This document shows, piece by piece, positions 7,410-17,630 of a stretch of 64,000 nucleotides of DNA. Position 1 is the first letter of the stretch. Each line of letters starts with the position of its first letter. Position numbers and translations under genes: made by a program. This stretch comes from CAVQBJ01 sp963710725 (GTDB lineage Bacteria > Actinomycetota > Thermoleophilia > Solirubrobacterales > Solirubrobacteraceae): NCBI GenBank assembly GCA_963710725.1, contig CAVQBJ010000002.1, positions 310,001 to 374,000 on the forward strand, written 5' to 3'. The notes below the pieces were generated by a model that was not told where the DNA came from, ran no database searches, and saw only the letters and a program-made list of their open reading frames with translations.

Positions 7410-9476
7410 TCAGCGCAGCAGCGCGTCCACCGACACGGTGATCCGGGCCTGGGGGCGGGGCGGCACGGGTTCCTCAGGCTCGGCCGGGCGGGTGATCTCA
7501 CACAGCCGCTGCACCTCTTTGGTCAGGAACCGCGAGAGGCGCCCGTAGCCATGGGCGTCGTCGCGGCCGTGGGGGCGGTGGTGGTAGCGCACCGGCGCGT
7601 GGACGTGGAGGCGACGGCGGGCCCGCGTGAGCGCGACGTAGAACAGGCGTCGTTCCTCGGCGATGCCCTCGAGGCTGCCGGTGCTCATATCGGCCGGAAA
7701 GTTGCCGTCGTAGGCGGCGATGAGATGCACGGCCTCCCATTCGAGGCCCTTCGCCGAGTGCACGGTGCTCAGCACGAGGTAGTCCTCGTCGAGGTGCGGC
7801 GCGCCGGCCCAGTCCGACGACGATGCCGGCGGGTCGAGCACGAGCTCGGCGACGAGGCCGTGCAGATCGCTGCGCTGCTGCGCAGCCTGCACGAGCTGAT
7901 CGAGATCGAGCAGGCGCACCGCGCTGTCGGGGTAGCGCAGGCGCAGCAGGGGGGCGATCGCGTCGCGCAGCGCCCCGGCGCGCGCCCCGGTCGTGTGTCC
8001 CGGCTCGCGACTGGCCCGCAACGCCGCGATCAGCGCGTCGGCATCCTGCTCGGCCGTTGCCGGAACGTGCTCGCGCGCCTCGCCCCAGCGCTCGAGGTGC
8101 AGGTCGGCGTCCGGGGCGGCCCGTCCTGACGCGCCGCGCAGGTGGTCGATGATCCGGCGCGCCCGCATCGGGCCGACGCCATCGATCAGCTGCAGGACGC
8201 GGAACCAGCTCATCTCGTCCGCGCCGTTGTCACTCACGCGCAGAAGCGCGACGAAATCCTTCACGTGGGCCGCCTCCAGATAACGCAGGCCGCCGTACTT
8301 CACGAACGGGATTTGCCGCCGCGTGAGCTCGAGCTCGAGCAGCGCCGAGTCGTGATTGGTGCGGAAGAGGACGGCCTGGCGGCGGAGATCGATGCCTTCC
8401 TCGCGGGCGGCGAGCACGCGCGCGGCGACGACGGTCGCCTGCTCGGCCTCGTCGCGCGGAAGTGACAGCTCGGGAAGGACCCCGCCCGGGCGGTCCGTCC
8501 GCAGGCGCTTGGGAAAGCCGGCGCGATCCTGCGCGGAGACGGCGTTGGCGACGGCAAGGATCGGCGCCGTCGAGCGGTAGTTGTGCTCGAGGGTGACGAC
8601 CGTCGCCTCAGGGAACTGCCCCGGGAACTGCAGGATGTGCTGCGACGACGCGGCCCGAAAGCCGTAAATGGCCTGGAAGTCGTCGCCGACGGCGGTCACG
8701 CACGGGCCGTGCGGGCAGCCGCCCAGCGCCCGCACGATGTCGACCTGTAGCCCGTTGACGTCCTGGTACTCGTCGACGAGCACATGCTCGTGCTCGCGGG
8801 CGAGCGCCGGTCCAGTGACGGCGTCGAGCGCGAGCGCGCGCCAATGCAGCAGCAGGTCGTCGAGATCGAGCAGCGCAAGGGCCCGCTTGCGCTCGCCGTA
8901 GGCACGGAACAGCGCGACGAGGGCGTCGCGGTGCTCCGCGCACCACGGGAAGCACTGGGCGAGCACCTCGGTCAGCGGGGTCTGGGCGTTAACGGTGCGC
9001 GAGTAGATGTCGAGCACCGTGTGCTTTCGCGGGAAGCGCCGTTGCCCCGAGGCGAAGCCGCCGTCCTGCCGTACGAGATCGAGCAGATCGGCCGCATCGC
9101 TGGCGTCGAGGACCCCGAACCCGTCGGGCAGCCCGAGCGCGGCGTGGTGGCGGCGAACGACACGATGCGCGACCGAGTGGAACGTGCCGCCGACGATGCG
9201 GCCCGATCCGGGGCGCGCATGCTCGACGAGGCTGCGCGCCCGGCCGATCATCTCGCGCGCGGCGCGCCGCGTGAACGTCAACAGCAGGATGCGCTCGGGG
9301 TCGGCGCCGTCGCGGATGAGCGAGGCCACGCGAGCGACGAGCGTCGTCGTCTTGCCGGTGCCGGCACCGGCGAGGATGAGCAGCGGCCCCCCACGATGGT
9401 CGACGGCGTGACGCTGCTGCGGATTGAGCTCGGACAGCCAGGCCGGCTCGGGCGTCGTCTCGGAGAGCGTCGACAT
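7410..9476 (-). CDS. UvrD/Rep family ATP-dependent 3'-5' DNA helicase
   Basis: SF1A helicase of 688 aa for DNA repair or replication restart. Motifs in order: Q-motif LNPQQRHAVDH, Walker A AGAGTGKTTTLVARV, Walker B VLVDEYQDVN, motif IV LEHNYRSTAPIL, motif V STVHSAKGLEWEAVHL, and motif VI RRLFYVALTRARRRLHVH. The length matches compact actinobacterial UvrD-like proteins lacking a long C-terminal extension. I leave the symbol blank because UvrD, PcrA and Rep cannot be told apart by eye. A TACCGT box just upstream suggests a leaderless transcript. Confidence 0.9.
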   Translation of the reverse strand: MSTLSETTPEPAWLSELNPQQRHAVDHRGGPLLILAGAGTGKTTTLVARVASLIRDGADPERILLLTFTRRAAREMIGRARSLVEHARPGSGRIVGGTFHSVAHRVVRRHHAALGLPDGFGVLDASDAADLLDLVRQDGGFASGQRRFPRKHTVLDIYSRTVNAQTPLTEVLAQCFPWCAEHRDALVALFRAYGERKRALALLDLDDLLLHWRALALDAVTGPALAREHEHVLVDEYQDVNGLQVDIVRALGGCPHGPCVTAVGDDFQAIYGFRAASSQHILQFPGQFPEATVVTLEHNYRSTAPILAVANAVSAQDRAGFPKRLRTDRPGGVLPELSLPRDEAEQATVVAARVLAAREEGIDLRRQAVLFRTNHDSALLELELTRRQIPFVKYGGLRYLEAAHVKDFVALLRVSDNGADEMSWFRVLQLIDGVGPMRARRIIDHLRGASGRAAPDADLHLERWGEAREHVPATAEQDADALIAALRASREPGHTTGARAGALRDAIAPLLRLRYPDSAVRLLDLDQLVQAAQQRSDLHGLVAELVLDPPASSSDWAGAPHLDEDYLVLSTVHSAKGLEWEAVHLIAAYDGNFPADMSTGSLEGIAEERRLFYVALTRARRRLHVHAPVRYHHRPHGRDDAHGYGRLSRFLTKEVQRLCEITRPAEPEEPVPPRPQARITVSVDALLR

Positions 9477-9564
9477 CGGTGGCCCACGGTAGGTAGCGCG
9501 GCGGACGCCGTGGGCGCCCGCTTGCAGCGCGACGTCCGGCGGCAGCGAGTGCGTGCGCGGGCGT

Positions 9565-9867
9565 TCAGCGAGGGTGACGGTCGGAGGCGAAGCGCTGGCC
9601 TCGGGCGGTCACGCTGCGCACTCGCTCGGGCGAAGGCGGCGCCGGCGAGCCGTGTGGGCCCCGGCGCGGCGCGCGCGGCCGCGGTCCCCGGGGATGGCGA
9701 CGTCCGCCCGATGACCCGCCGGGCAGCGTCTTCGAGCCACCGTCCTCCTGCGAGGAGTCCGACGCCTCCTCAGGAGGCGAATCGTCGCGGAACGGCAGCC
9801 ACAGGAGAAACGCGACGAGCGGCAGCTTCACGATCCCGAGAAGGAAGATGAGCACCCACAGCGCCAC
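9565..9867 (-). CDS. Small membrane protein with SKTLPGG motif
   Basis: A 100-aa protein starting at a GTG (9867). One N-terminal transmembrane helix (LWVLIFLLGIVKLPLVAFLLWLPF) is followed by an acidic patch, the motif GGSKTLPGG and a Pro/Arg-rich basic tail. I recall the acidic patch plus SKTLPGG arrangement from uncharacterised Solirubrobacterales proteins. It sits 14 bases after the stop of the next upstream gene, so the two may be one operon. The function is unknown. Confidence 0.65.
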   Translation of the reverse strand: MALWVLIFLLGIVKLPLVAFLLWLPFRDDSPPEEASDSSQEDGGSKTLPGGSSGGRRHPRGPRPRAPRRGPHGSPAPPSPERVRSVTARGQRFASDRHPR

Positions 9868-9881
9868 GACCGGCGATGCTA

Positions 9882-10307
9882 CTACCTGTGCCGACCGAGT
9901 CGGCTCTGCGTGTCGCTCTCGTCCTCGTCGGGCCAGTGGCCGTGACGATCGAAGTAGTCGCGGGCGCGCTCCTCCGCGTCGCGCTCGGCGTCGCCCTCGG
10001 CGCCGATGCGAAAGAGCCAGTTGACGAACCAGATGGCCAGGCCGGCACTGACGAGGCCGGCGCCTCCCTCGAGCGACGTGTCCGTGCCGAACATCATCGC
10101 CACGAGACCGGCGAGCACGACGAGCGCCGGCAGCCCGTAGCGCAGCGCGAGCATCCACCGGCCCTGGCGCCGCGGCTCCTTGGACGCCGGGAGCGGGGGT
10201 GCACCGTGGTCGGTCGGGCGCTGCGGATCGCCGATCCGCCGCGGCGCGGCGCCTGGCCGGCGCGGCGGCCCATGGCGGATCGGTCGGTGGCGCTCGTCCT
10301 GGGGCAT
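9882..10307 (-). CDS. Predicted two-helix membrane protein
   Basis: A 141-aa protein. A Pro/Arg-rich N-terminus is followed by two hydrophobic segments (YGLPALVVLAGLVAMMF and GLVSAGLAIWFVNWLF) and an acidic end containing EERARDYFDRHGHWPDE. That last pattern occurs in small actinobacterial membrane proteins of unknown role. It is divergent from the GluQ-RS gene with a 41-base gap. Confidence 0.65.
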   Translation of the reverse strand: MPQDERHRPIRHGPPRRPGAAPRRIGDPQRPTDHGAPPLPASKEPRRQGRWMLALRYGLPALVVLAGLVAMMFGTDTSLEGGAGLVSAGLAIWFVNWLFRIGAEGDAERDAEERARDYFDRHGHWPDEDESDTQSRLGRHR

Positions 10308-10348
10308 CGCGGGTTCTCACCACGCTAGCGCTTTGCCATGCTGAGGCG

Positions 10349-11305
10349 GTGCATCAGACCGCTCCGACGGGGCGCTTCGCCCCCAGCCCATCGGGGCCGC
10401 TACACGTCGGCAACCTGCGCACGGCCCTCCTCGCGTGGCTCTTCGCTCGCTCCGCCGGAGCGTCCTTTCTCGTTCGCATCGAGGATCTCGATGCCGAGCG
10501 ATCCCGCCGGGAGCACGAGGCCGGGCAGCTCGCCGACCTGCGCGAGCTCGGCCTCGACTGGGACGGGGCGCCGGCGCGCCAGTCCGAGCGCGTCGGGCTC
10601 TACCGGGCGGCGCTGGAGCAGCTGCGCAGGTCCGATCTGCTGTATCCGTGCTGGTGCACTCGTGCAGAGATTCGCGAGGCGGTACGAGCCCCGCACGGCG
10701 GCGACGTTCACGGCGCCTATCCGGGGACGTGTCGCGACCTCGGCTCGCTCGCGCGCCGTGCGCGCGAGCGCGGGTCGCGACCACCGTCGTGGCGTCTCGA
10801 CGCTCGCGGCCGCGAGATGAGCGTCATCGACCGTCTGCACGGACGGCTGACGGCGGTCGTCGACGACTTCATCGTGTGGCGGGGAGATCCGGATGGCGCC
10901 GAGGGCTCGGCGTGCGCCTACAACCTGGCGGTCGTCGTCGACGACGCCGAGCAGGGGGTGGGGGAGGTGGTGCGGGGCGACGATCTGCTCGCCTCGGCGC
11001 CGCGTCAGGCGCTGCTGGCCACCCTGCTGGACCGCCCGGTGCCCGCCTACGCTCACGTTACGCTCGTTCTCGGTCCCGACGGGCGTCGACTGGCCAAGCG
11101 TCACGGCGCGGTGACGCTTGCCGAGCAGCGTCGGGCCGGCGTCGACGTCCCGGCGCTCGTCGGGTGGATGGCGGCCAGCGTCGGTCTGGCCGAGCCGGGC
11201 GAGCGCCTGAGCGCGGACGAGCTGCGGGCGCGCTTCGATCCGGCGCGACTGACGCGGGCGCCGTCGACGTTCGCCGGCGAGCCGATCGCGGCGCCTGCCG
11301 ACTGA
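10349..11305 (+). CDS. gluQ: Glutamyl-Q tRNA(Asp) synthetase
   Basis: Class I synthetase-like protein of 318 aa, lacking an anticodon-binding domain. GluQ-RS activates glutamate and attaches it to queuosine-34 of tRNA(Asp). The HIGH-equivalent PLHVGNLRTA is near the start, and the KMSKS-equivalent is RLAKRHGAVT. The zinc site expected of this family is present as CWC followed by YPGTC. The GTG at 10349 places RFAPSPSGPLH at the N-terminus and follows a CATGCT -10-like box by 6 bases. Truncated glutamyl-tRNA synthetase is the alternative, but the length and zinc pattern favour GluQ-RS. Confidence 0.9.
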   Translation: MHQTAPTGRFAPSPSGPLHVGNLRTALLAWLFARSAGASFLVRIEDLDAERSRREHEAGQLADLRELGLDWDGAPARQSERVGLYRAALEQLRRSDLLYPCWCTRAEIREAVRAPHGGDVHGAYPGTCRDLGSLARRARERGSRPPSWRLDARGREMSVIDRLHGRLTAVVDDFIVWRGDPDGAEGSACAYNLAVVVDDAEQGVGEVVRGDDLLASAPRQALLATLLDRPVPAYAHVTLVLGPDGRRLAKRHGAVTLAEQRRAGVDVPALVGWMAASVGLAEPGERLSADELRARFDPARLTRAPSTFAGEPIAAPAD

Positions 11306-11337
11306 GGCCGGGCGGCGCCGGCGCGCGCCGGGTGACC

Positions 11338-11727
11338 CTACAGCCCGAGCGCGGTACGGGCCGTGGCCACGCTGCCGTAGGTCTGCATGCTCGCGATGCG
11401 ACCGTTGCGCAGCCGGAACACGAGCGAGACGGGGTGGTCGACGGGCCCCTCCTCGCCCCGCGTGCGCAGTGTCGCGAGCACGATCGTGCCGCTCGGCGCC
11501 GTGAGCACCTGGGACGGCATCACGACCGGCGGATTAGGTAGCTCATTGAGATCATCGAAGAAGGCCTCGGCGCCGTCGAGCCCGCGGTACGGGCTCGCCG
11601 GCTTGCGCAGATGGGCGAGCAGCGGGGCAAGGACGACATCGGGGGCCAGCAGTCCGCGGGCGAGATCGGCGTCCCGCGCGTTCACGGCCGCCATGAAGAG
11701 GTTCAGCGTGGAGCGATTGGGTTCCAA
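11338..11727 (-). CDS. SnoaL/NTF2-like domain protein
   Basis: About 129 aa with the cone-shaped NTF2-like fold signature: an N-terminal helix ending in AAVNARDADLARGLLAPDVV, then YRGLDGAEAFFDDL, and a final beta sheet ending VFRLRNGRIASMQTYG. The family includes isomerases, hydrolases and pure binding proteins, so no reaction is assigned. The TTG start at 11727 restores the usual first helix; an ATG at 11694 would remove 11 residues. Confidence 0.7.
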   Translation of the reverse strand: MEPNRSTLNLFMAAVNARDADLARGLLAPDVVLAPLLAHLRKPASPYRGLDGAEAFFDDLNELPNPPVVMPSQVLTAPSGTIVLATLRTRGEEGPVDHPVSLVFRLRNGRIASMQTYGSVATARTALGL

Positions 11728-11818
11728 GGCCGGCGAGCGGGTCTCCGGTAGTGCGGGGTAACTGCAGGGTCCCAGACTATCCGCCAGCACCGGTCGCGAA
11801 CCGCTACCTTCGGATGGG

Positions 11819-12049
11819 GTGCGTGAGATCGCGATACGTAGCGAGACGATTCGTCTCGGGCAGCTGCTGAAGCTGTGCGGGCTCGTCGACTCCGGCGCCG
11901 AGGCCAAGGAACTCCTCCGCAGCGGTGGCGCGAGTGTCAACGGCGAGGCCGAGACCCGGCGGGGGCGCCAGCTCCATCGAGGCGACGTCATCGCCGTCGC
12001 CGGCGAGCAGCTCACGCTCGTGCCCGCAGCGCCAAGCGCCGGCGGCTGA
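11819..12049 (+). CDS. RNA-binding S4 domain protein (YbcJ/RqcP-like)
   Basis: A 76-aa single S4 domain. The signature LGQLLKLCGLVDSGAEAKELL, then GGASVNGE and RRGRQLHRGDVI, matches the alpha-L RNA-binding fold. Such small proteins bind structured RNA or ribosomes. The GTG start follows a TACCTT -10-like box by 8 bases and shows no Shine-Dalgarno, so the transcript is probably leaderless. It lies between the divergent NTF2-like gene and the convergent kinase gene. Confidence 0.85.
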   Translation: MREIAIRSETIRLGQLLKLCGLVDSGAEAKELLRSGGASVNGEAETRRGRQLHRGDVIAVAGEQLTLVPAAPSAGG

Positions 12050-12062
12050 CCGGCGATCGCGC

Positions 12063-12977
12063 TCAGTCCTCCCGCGCCGCGTCGGCGAGCAGCCGTTCGA
12101 AGTGCGGGCCATCGAACTCGGCCACGGCGCGGCGATACTTCTCCATGCCCCATTCCCAGAAGTCGAACTCGATCGTCGAGACGCCGTCCTGGATCGAGGC
12201 CCACAGGGTCCAGCCGTATTTCGACATCAGGCCCCAGAGGCGCGCGCGGGCCACCTTGTGCGCGAGCGGGGCGCCCCAGTAGGCGCCGATGAGCTCATCG
12301 AGCGCGCTCACGGGCAGGTCGGACTCGCTCCAGACGTTGCCGAGCTCGAACGACGCCTCGTTGTTGCCGGAGTACTCGTAGTCGATGAGCCAGACGCGGC
12401 CGTCGAGCTCGAGGAGGTTCTCGGCGAGCAGGTCGTTGTGACAGGGAACGGTCGGCTCGGGCCGAGCGCCGAGCGCCTGGCGAACGGCCGTGACGTGCCC
12501 TCGGAAGTCGTCGTAACGCTCGGGCAGGCGAAAGCCGCGCTCCCGGGCGAGGGCGCGGTAGCGGGCCTGGATCGCGAACATGTCGAAGTCGTCGCGGAAG
12601 CGCGGTGCGCCGTGCAGCTGCCGGCAGGCGAGCGCGGTCGCGCGCAGGTGCGATGGCTCGTGCAGGTCGGCCGCGGACAGCGTCCGCCCGGGCAGGAACT
12701 CAATCACGAGCGTGTTGTGCTCGGGCAGGTAGGCGACGACGGGCGCTCCGACGCCGGCCTCGGCCGCGCGCACCGAGTTGACGTATTCGTTGTCGCGGTC
12801 GATGGCGAGCAGACCGCTGTCGTCGTCCCAGCGCCGGACGACGTAGGTCGCGGCGTCGGTGCGAACCTTGAAGTTGGCGTTCGTGAGCCCGCCCTCGAGG
12901 ACGGAGACCTCGCGCGGGTCGCGCAGCTCGGGCACGAGCGCGATGATCTCCGCGAGCGGGTGTGCCGCGGCGTCCAA
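12063..12977 (-). CDS. Choline/ethanolamine kinase-like phosphotransferase
   Basis: Protein-kinase-fold small-molecule kinase of 304 aa. The catalytic Brenner motif is VPCHNDLLAENLL and the metal-binding DFG-equivalent is VWLIDYEYSGNNEASFELGN, the wording typical of choline kinase/LicA proteins. It would phosphorylate choline, ethanolamine or a related amino alcohol. The likely start is TTG at 12977, 22 bases after the pgi stop, so it is probably co-transcribed with pgi. Substrate not proven. Confidence 0.82.
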   Translation of the reverse strand: MDAAAHPLAEIIALVPELRDPREVSVLEGGLTNANFKVRTDAATYVVRRWDDDSGLLAIDRDNEYVNSVRAAEAGVGAPVVAYLPEHNTLVIEFLPGRTLSAADLHEPSHLRATALACRQLHGAPRFRDDFDMFAIQARYRALARERGFRLPERYDDFRGHVTAVRQALGARPEPTVPCHNDLLAENLLELDGRVWLIDYEYSGNNEASFELGNVWSESDLPVSALDELIGAYWGAPLAHKVARARLWGLMSKYGWTLWASIQDGVSTIEFDFWEWGMEKYRRAVAEFDGPHFERLLADAARED

Positions 12978-12999
12978 CGGTGTCGCGGCCGTCGCCGGC

Positions 13000-14631
<1,632 letters not shown>

Positions 14632-14650
14632 CAGCGGTCTCCTCGGGCGG

Positions 14651-14677
14651 GCGATGTGGGCGATGTGGGCGATGAGC
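14651..14677. repeat. Three 9-base tandem units upstream of pgi
   Basis: GCGATGTGG occurs twice in tandem, followed by GCGATGAGC, about 20 bases upstream of the pgi start. It may be a chance slippage product. The rest of the 224-base gap (14632-14855) shows no gene. Confidence 0.5.
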
Positions 14678-14855
14678 TACGCGCGCATCGTAGACCCCGG
14701 GGGGCGCGCCCGGGAAGGCCCCGGCGCCCGCTCGGGGTCACGCGGCGGTGACAGAGGCCGGGTCCCTCACGCCGAGCGATGGCCAGGTCACCGCACCGCC
14801 GCGCGAGTGTGACGCGTGCCGGCCGCATCTTCGAGCGGCCGCCCGGTCACCGGTG

Positions 14856-15125
14856 CTACTCGAGGTTCTCGACGATCTCGTTTGCTGCCGACCACTCGTT
14901 CGGCGGCACGACGAGGTAGATGTCACCGCGACCGTGGCGGTCGAGCGGATAGTCGGAGATGCACGCCGCCGAGAGGCTGCATGCACGCAGCTGATCGCGC
15001 CACGCGATGGCCGTCTTGGCGTCTTCGAACGTCGAGACGGTCTCCCAGTCGTGAAACCGCGGATCGCCGATCGAGACGTCCGGCTCGCGAGCAGTCCGCG
15101 AGCTGAGAAAGCGCGGAAGGCCCAT
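14856..15125 (-). CDS. Small protein, probably a separate gene downstream of the PBP
   Basis: The last 89 codons of the fused frame read as an independent protein from the ATG at 15125: it starts MGLPRFLSS, then WETVSTFEDAKTAIAWRDQL, and ends with DIYLVVPPNEWSAANEIVENL. The shape (beta strand, helix, loop, strand, helix) resembles small DUF2007-like 'signal transducing' proteins. The assignment is tentative. In the non-shifted frame the PBP would stop at 15134-15136, nine bases before this ATG, which supports a separate gene. Confidence 0.6.
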   Translation of the reverse strand: MGLPRFLSSRTAREPDVSIGDPRFHDWETVSTFEDAKTAIAWRDQLRACSLSAACISDYPLDRHGRGDIYLVVPPNEWSAANEIVENLE

Positions 15126-17531
15126 CGCCGCCCTCAGCCCGCGGGCGCGACGTTGCCCCCGACGGGCGCGCCGGCCCCGCCGGTGCCGCCGCCACCGCCG
15201 CCGGTGCCGGTGCCGTGTGCCGCCGCCGCCGGTGCCGGTGCCGGTGTTGCCGCCGCCGCCGGTGCCGGTGCCGGTGTTGCCGCCGCCGCCGGTGCCGGTG
15301 CCGGTGTTGCCACCGCCGCCGGTGCCCGTGCCGGTGTTGCCGCCGCCGCCGGTGCCCGTGTTGCCGCCACCGCCACCCCCGCTGGTGCCGGTGCCCGTGT
15401 TCCCGCCACCGCCGCCGCCGCTGTTGCCGCTGTTGCCGCCGCCCCCGCCATTCCCACCGCCGTGACCGCTCCCTCCCGAGCCCGACTTGTGGTGTGACGG
15501 CTTCGGGGTCGTCGGAGCCGGCGTGGGGAGGGGGGCCGGGGCCGGCGAGTTGAGCGGGTTCGATGTCGACGGCGAGCCCGTCCCGTCCTGGTACTTGCCG
15601 TAGAAGGGCGAGTACTGGATCGACTCGGTCGGCGCGGGGAACGGCACGCAGTTGTCGCCGACCACCGAGGACATGTAGTCGTGCCAGATCTGCGCCGGGA
15701 TGGCGCCGCCCTGCTGGGGCTCCCCGTGGACGTCCGTCATCGAGATCTCCTCGTTGGGGTAGCCCATCCACACGACCGTGGAGTAGTCGGGCGTGTACCC
15801 GTCGAGCCACGCGTCGTAGAGGTTGCTCGTCGTGCCCGTCTTCGCGGCCGTCGGACACGCGATCGCCGAGCGGACGGCGGTGCCGCTCTGCACGTTCTCC
15901 TCGAGGATCTTCGTCTCCTCCGCCGTGATGGCGTCGCTGATCACCTTGACGCGGTGCGGCACGCCCCAGTGGTTGTCGACCCGGCCGCCCGGGAACACGA
16001 CCTTCAGGATCCCGGTCTGGCGGTTGCGATAGCCGCCGTCGGCGAGTGTGGCGTAGACGTTGGCCATCTCCAGCGGCGTCACGCCGTACTTCAGGCCGCC
16101 CAGTGCCTCGGCGGGGTTGCTGTACAGGTGCGTGACCACGCCGAGCCGGTAGGCCATCTGAGTGATGCTCTGCTCGCCGAGGTCGGCGGCGAGCTGTGCG
16201 TAGACGGTGTTATCCGATGCCAGCGTCGCCTGCGTGAGGCTGATCGACTTGTTCAGCGACGTGCCTTCGAACGTCTTGACCTCATACGTCGGGTAGCCGG
16301 GCAGCCAGCCCGGCTCGAGCGTGTGCGAGAGGAAGTACGTCGTGTCGGGGTCGATGCCGTGCTCGAGCGCGTCGGCGAGGTCGATCGCCTTCATCGTCGA
16401 TCCCGGCTGGCGCTGGGCGTCGGCGGCGAGGTTGTACTGCGACGTGCCTGCGGACTGGGCCATCGCAAGGATGTGACCGTTGCGCGGGTCCTCGGTGACG
16501 ACCGCCGCGGCCGGATCGCCGGGCTCGCCGAGCTCGGTGGCGATCGCCTGCCGCGCGAGATCCTGGTAGTGGAGGTTGATCGTCGTGTACACGCGCAGAC
16601 CGCCCTGCTCGACGGTGTTCACGCCGTAGGTGTCGATCAGCTGCTGCGTGACGTAGTCGAAGAAGTAGCTCTCGCGGTGCTGCTCGTAGTAGGTGCTGTG
16701 GTGCACGTCGAGCGGCGAGGCGATCGCCGCCTGCGCCTGTGCCTGCGTGATGTAGTGCAGCTGCGCCATCTTCGCGAGCACCTCGTTGCGGCGCTCGGTG
16801 GCGGCGGCAGGGTAGAGGAACGGGTTGTACTCGGACGGCGCCTGCGGGAGCCCGGCGAGCAGCGCGCACTGCTCGAGCGTGAGCTGGGCGACCGTCGTGT
16901 TGAAGAACACGCGGGCGGCGGCGGCCACACCGATCGCGTTCTGGCCGCCGACCGTGCCGTAGGGAACGCTGTTGAGGTACTTCGAGAGGATGTACTGCTT
17001 GCTGTACTTCCCCTCGAGCCGGTCCGCTTCGACCGCCTCGATGATCTTGCGGCGCAGCGTATCCTCGGTGCGCTCGCTCGCCGGCAGATAGATGTTGCGC
17101 ACGAGTTGCATGGCGATCGTCGAGCCGCCCTGGAGGGGCTCTCCGGCGAGCGCGTCCTTGACCGCCGAGCGGATGATGCCCTGGACGTCGACGCCGCCGT
17201 GCTGCCAGTAGCGCTGGTCCTCGATCGCGACCGTCGCGTTCTTGAGGTTGCCCGGGATGTTCTTGTAGGCGATCGGCGAGCGCAGGACGTCCGACTGGAT
17301 GTAGCCGAGCGGCGTGCCGTCGGAGGCGAAGACCTCCGAGTTGCCACCGGGGACGATGGCCTTCAGCTGATCGAGCGGCGGCGCCTCGTTGGCGTAGTGC
17401 ACGACGTACGCCGCACCGACGCCCCCAGCGGTGAGAGCCGCGATGCCCACCACCGTGAGCAGGATGAGCACATAGCGACCGGCGTTCCCGTGGGATCGCC
17501 GTCGCCGTCGCTGTCGTGTCAGTCTTGACAT
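14856..17531 (-). CDS. Class A penicillin-binding protein, C-terminus frameshifted into the next gene
   Basis: Bifunctional peptidoglycan synthase (891 aa as sequenced). A basic cytoplasmic tail and one membrane helix (about 20-45) precede the GT51 transglycosylase domain (Glu104 in VAIEDQRYWQHGG) and the transpeptidase domain (STMK at 378-381, SDN at 439-441, KTGTT at 564-568). A Pro-rich, then Gly/Asn/Thr-rich tail follows. Within a 30-base repeat array, one unit (15213-15240) is 28 bases long. That shifts the frame and joins the PBP to the small downstream ORF. Restoring two bases would end the PBP at 15134 with a normal Gly-rich tail. The domain calls are secure; the fused C-terminus is doubtful. 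Confidence 0.9.
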   Translation of the reverse strand: MSRLTRQRRRRRSHGNAGRYVLILLTVVGIAALTAGGVGAAYVVHYANEAPPLDQLKAIVPGGNSEVFASDGTPLGYIQSDVLRSPIAYKNIPGNLKNATVAIEDQRYWQHGGVDVQGIIRSAVKDALAGEPLQGGSTIAMQLVRNIYLPASERTEDTLRRKIIEAVEADRLEGKYSKQYILSKYLNSVPYGTVGGQNAIGVAAAARVFFNTTVAQLTLEQCALLAGLPQAPSEYNPFLYPAAATERRNEVLAKMAQLHYITQAQAQAAIASPLDVHHSTYYEQHRESYFFDYVTQQLIDTYGVNTVEQGGLRVYTTINLHYQDLARQAIATELGEPGDPAAAVVTEDPRNGHILAMAQSAGTSQYNLAADAQRQPGSTMKAIDLADALEHGIDPDTTYFLSHTLEPGWLPGYPTYEVKTFEGTSLNKSISLTQATLASDNTVYAQLAADLGEQSITQMAYRLGVVTHLYSNPAEALGGLKYGVTPLEMANVYATLADGGYRNRQTGILKVVFPGGRVDNHWGVPHRVKVISDAITAEETKILEENVQSGTAVRSAIACPTAAKTGTTSNLYDAWLDGYTPDYSTVVWMGYPNEEISMTDVHGEPQQGGAIPAQIWHDYMSSVVGDNCVPFPAPTESIQYSPFYGKYQDGTGSPSTSNPLNSPAPAPLPTPAPTTPKPSHHKSGSGGSGHGGGNGGGGGNSGNSGGGGGGNTGTGTSGGGGGGNTGTGGGGNTGTGTGGGGNTGTGTGGGGNTGTGTGGGGNTGTGTGGGGTRHRHRRRWRRHRRGRRARRGQRRARGLRAAMGLPRFLSSRTAREPDVSIGDPRFHDWETVSTFEDAKTAIAWRDQLRACSLSAACISDYPLDRHGRGDIYLVVPPNEWSAANEIVENLE
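15213..15360. repeat. 30-base tandem repeat array in the PBP Gly-rich tail
   Basis: Four 30-base units (15241-15270, 15271-15300, 15301-15330, 15331-15360) encode, on the minus strand, repeats of GTGTGGGGNT. The first two are identical and the others differ at one or two bases. The adjacent unit 15213-15240 is 28 bases long: CCGGTGTTGC has become CCGTGTGC, losing one G and one T. Further GC-rich degenerate units extend to about 15440. Such arrays are prone to slippage in the cell and to assembly or sequencing error. Confidence 0.85.
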
Positions 17532-17630
17532 GGGTCGATGCGGCGCGCCGTCGAGGGGCCGGTCAGGAACATTGTGGCAGCGTCGGCGTCCAACCCCCGA
17601 GCCATGCAGCGCGGCGCCCGCGCGCGCGAG

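Noticed and set aside
15213..15360. Possible CRISPR array
   Set aside because: The repeats are direct 30-base units without spacers, lie in a coding frame and encode Gly-rich peptide.
15681..17528. A 615-codon plus-strand frame antisense to the PBP
   Set aside because: It mirrors the PBP codons, has no domain signature and is Arg/Val/Asp-rich as shadow frames are.
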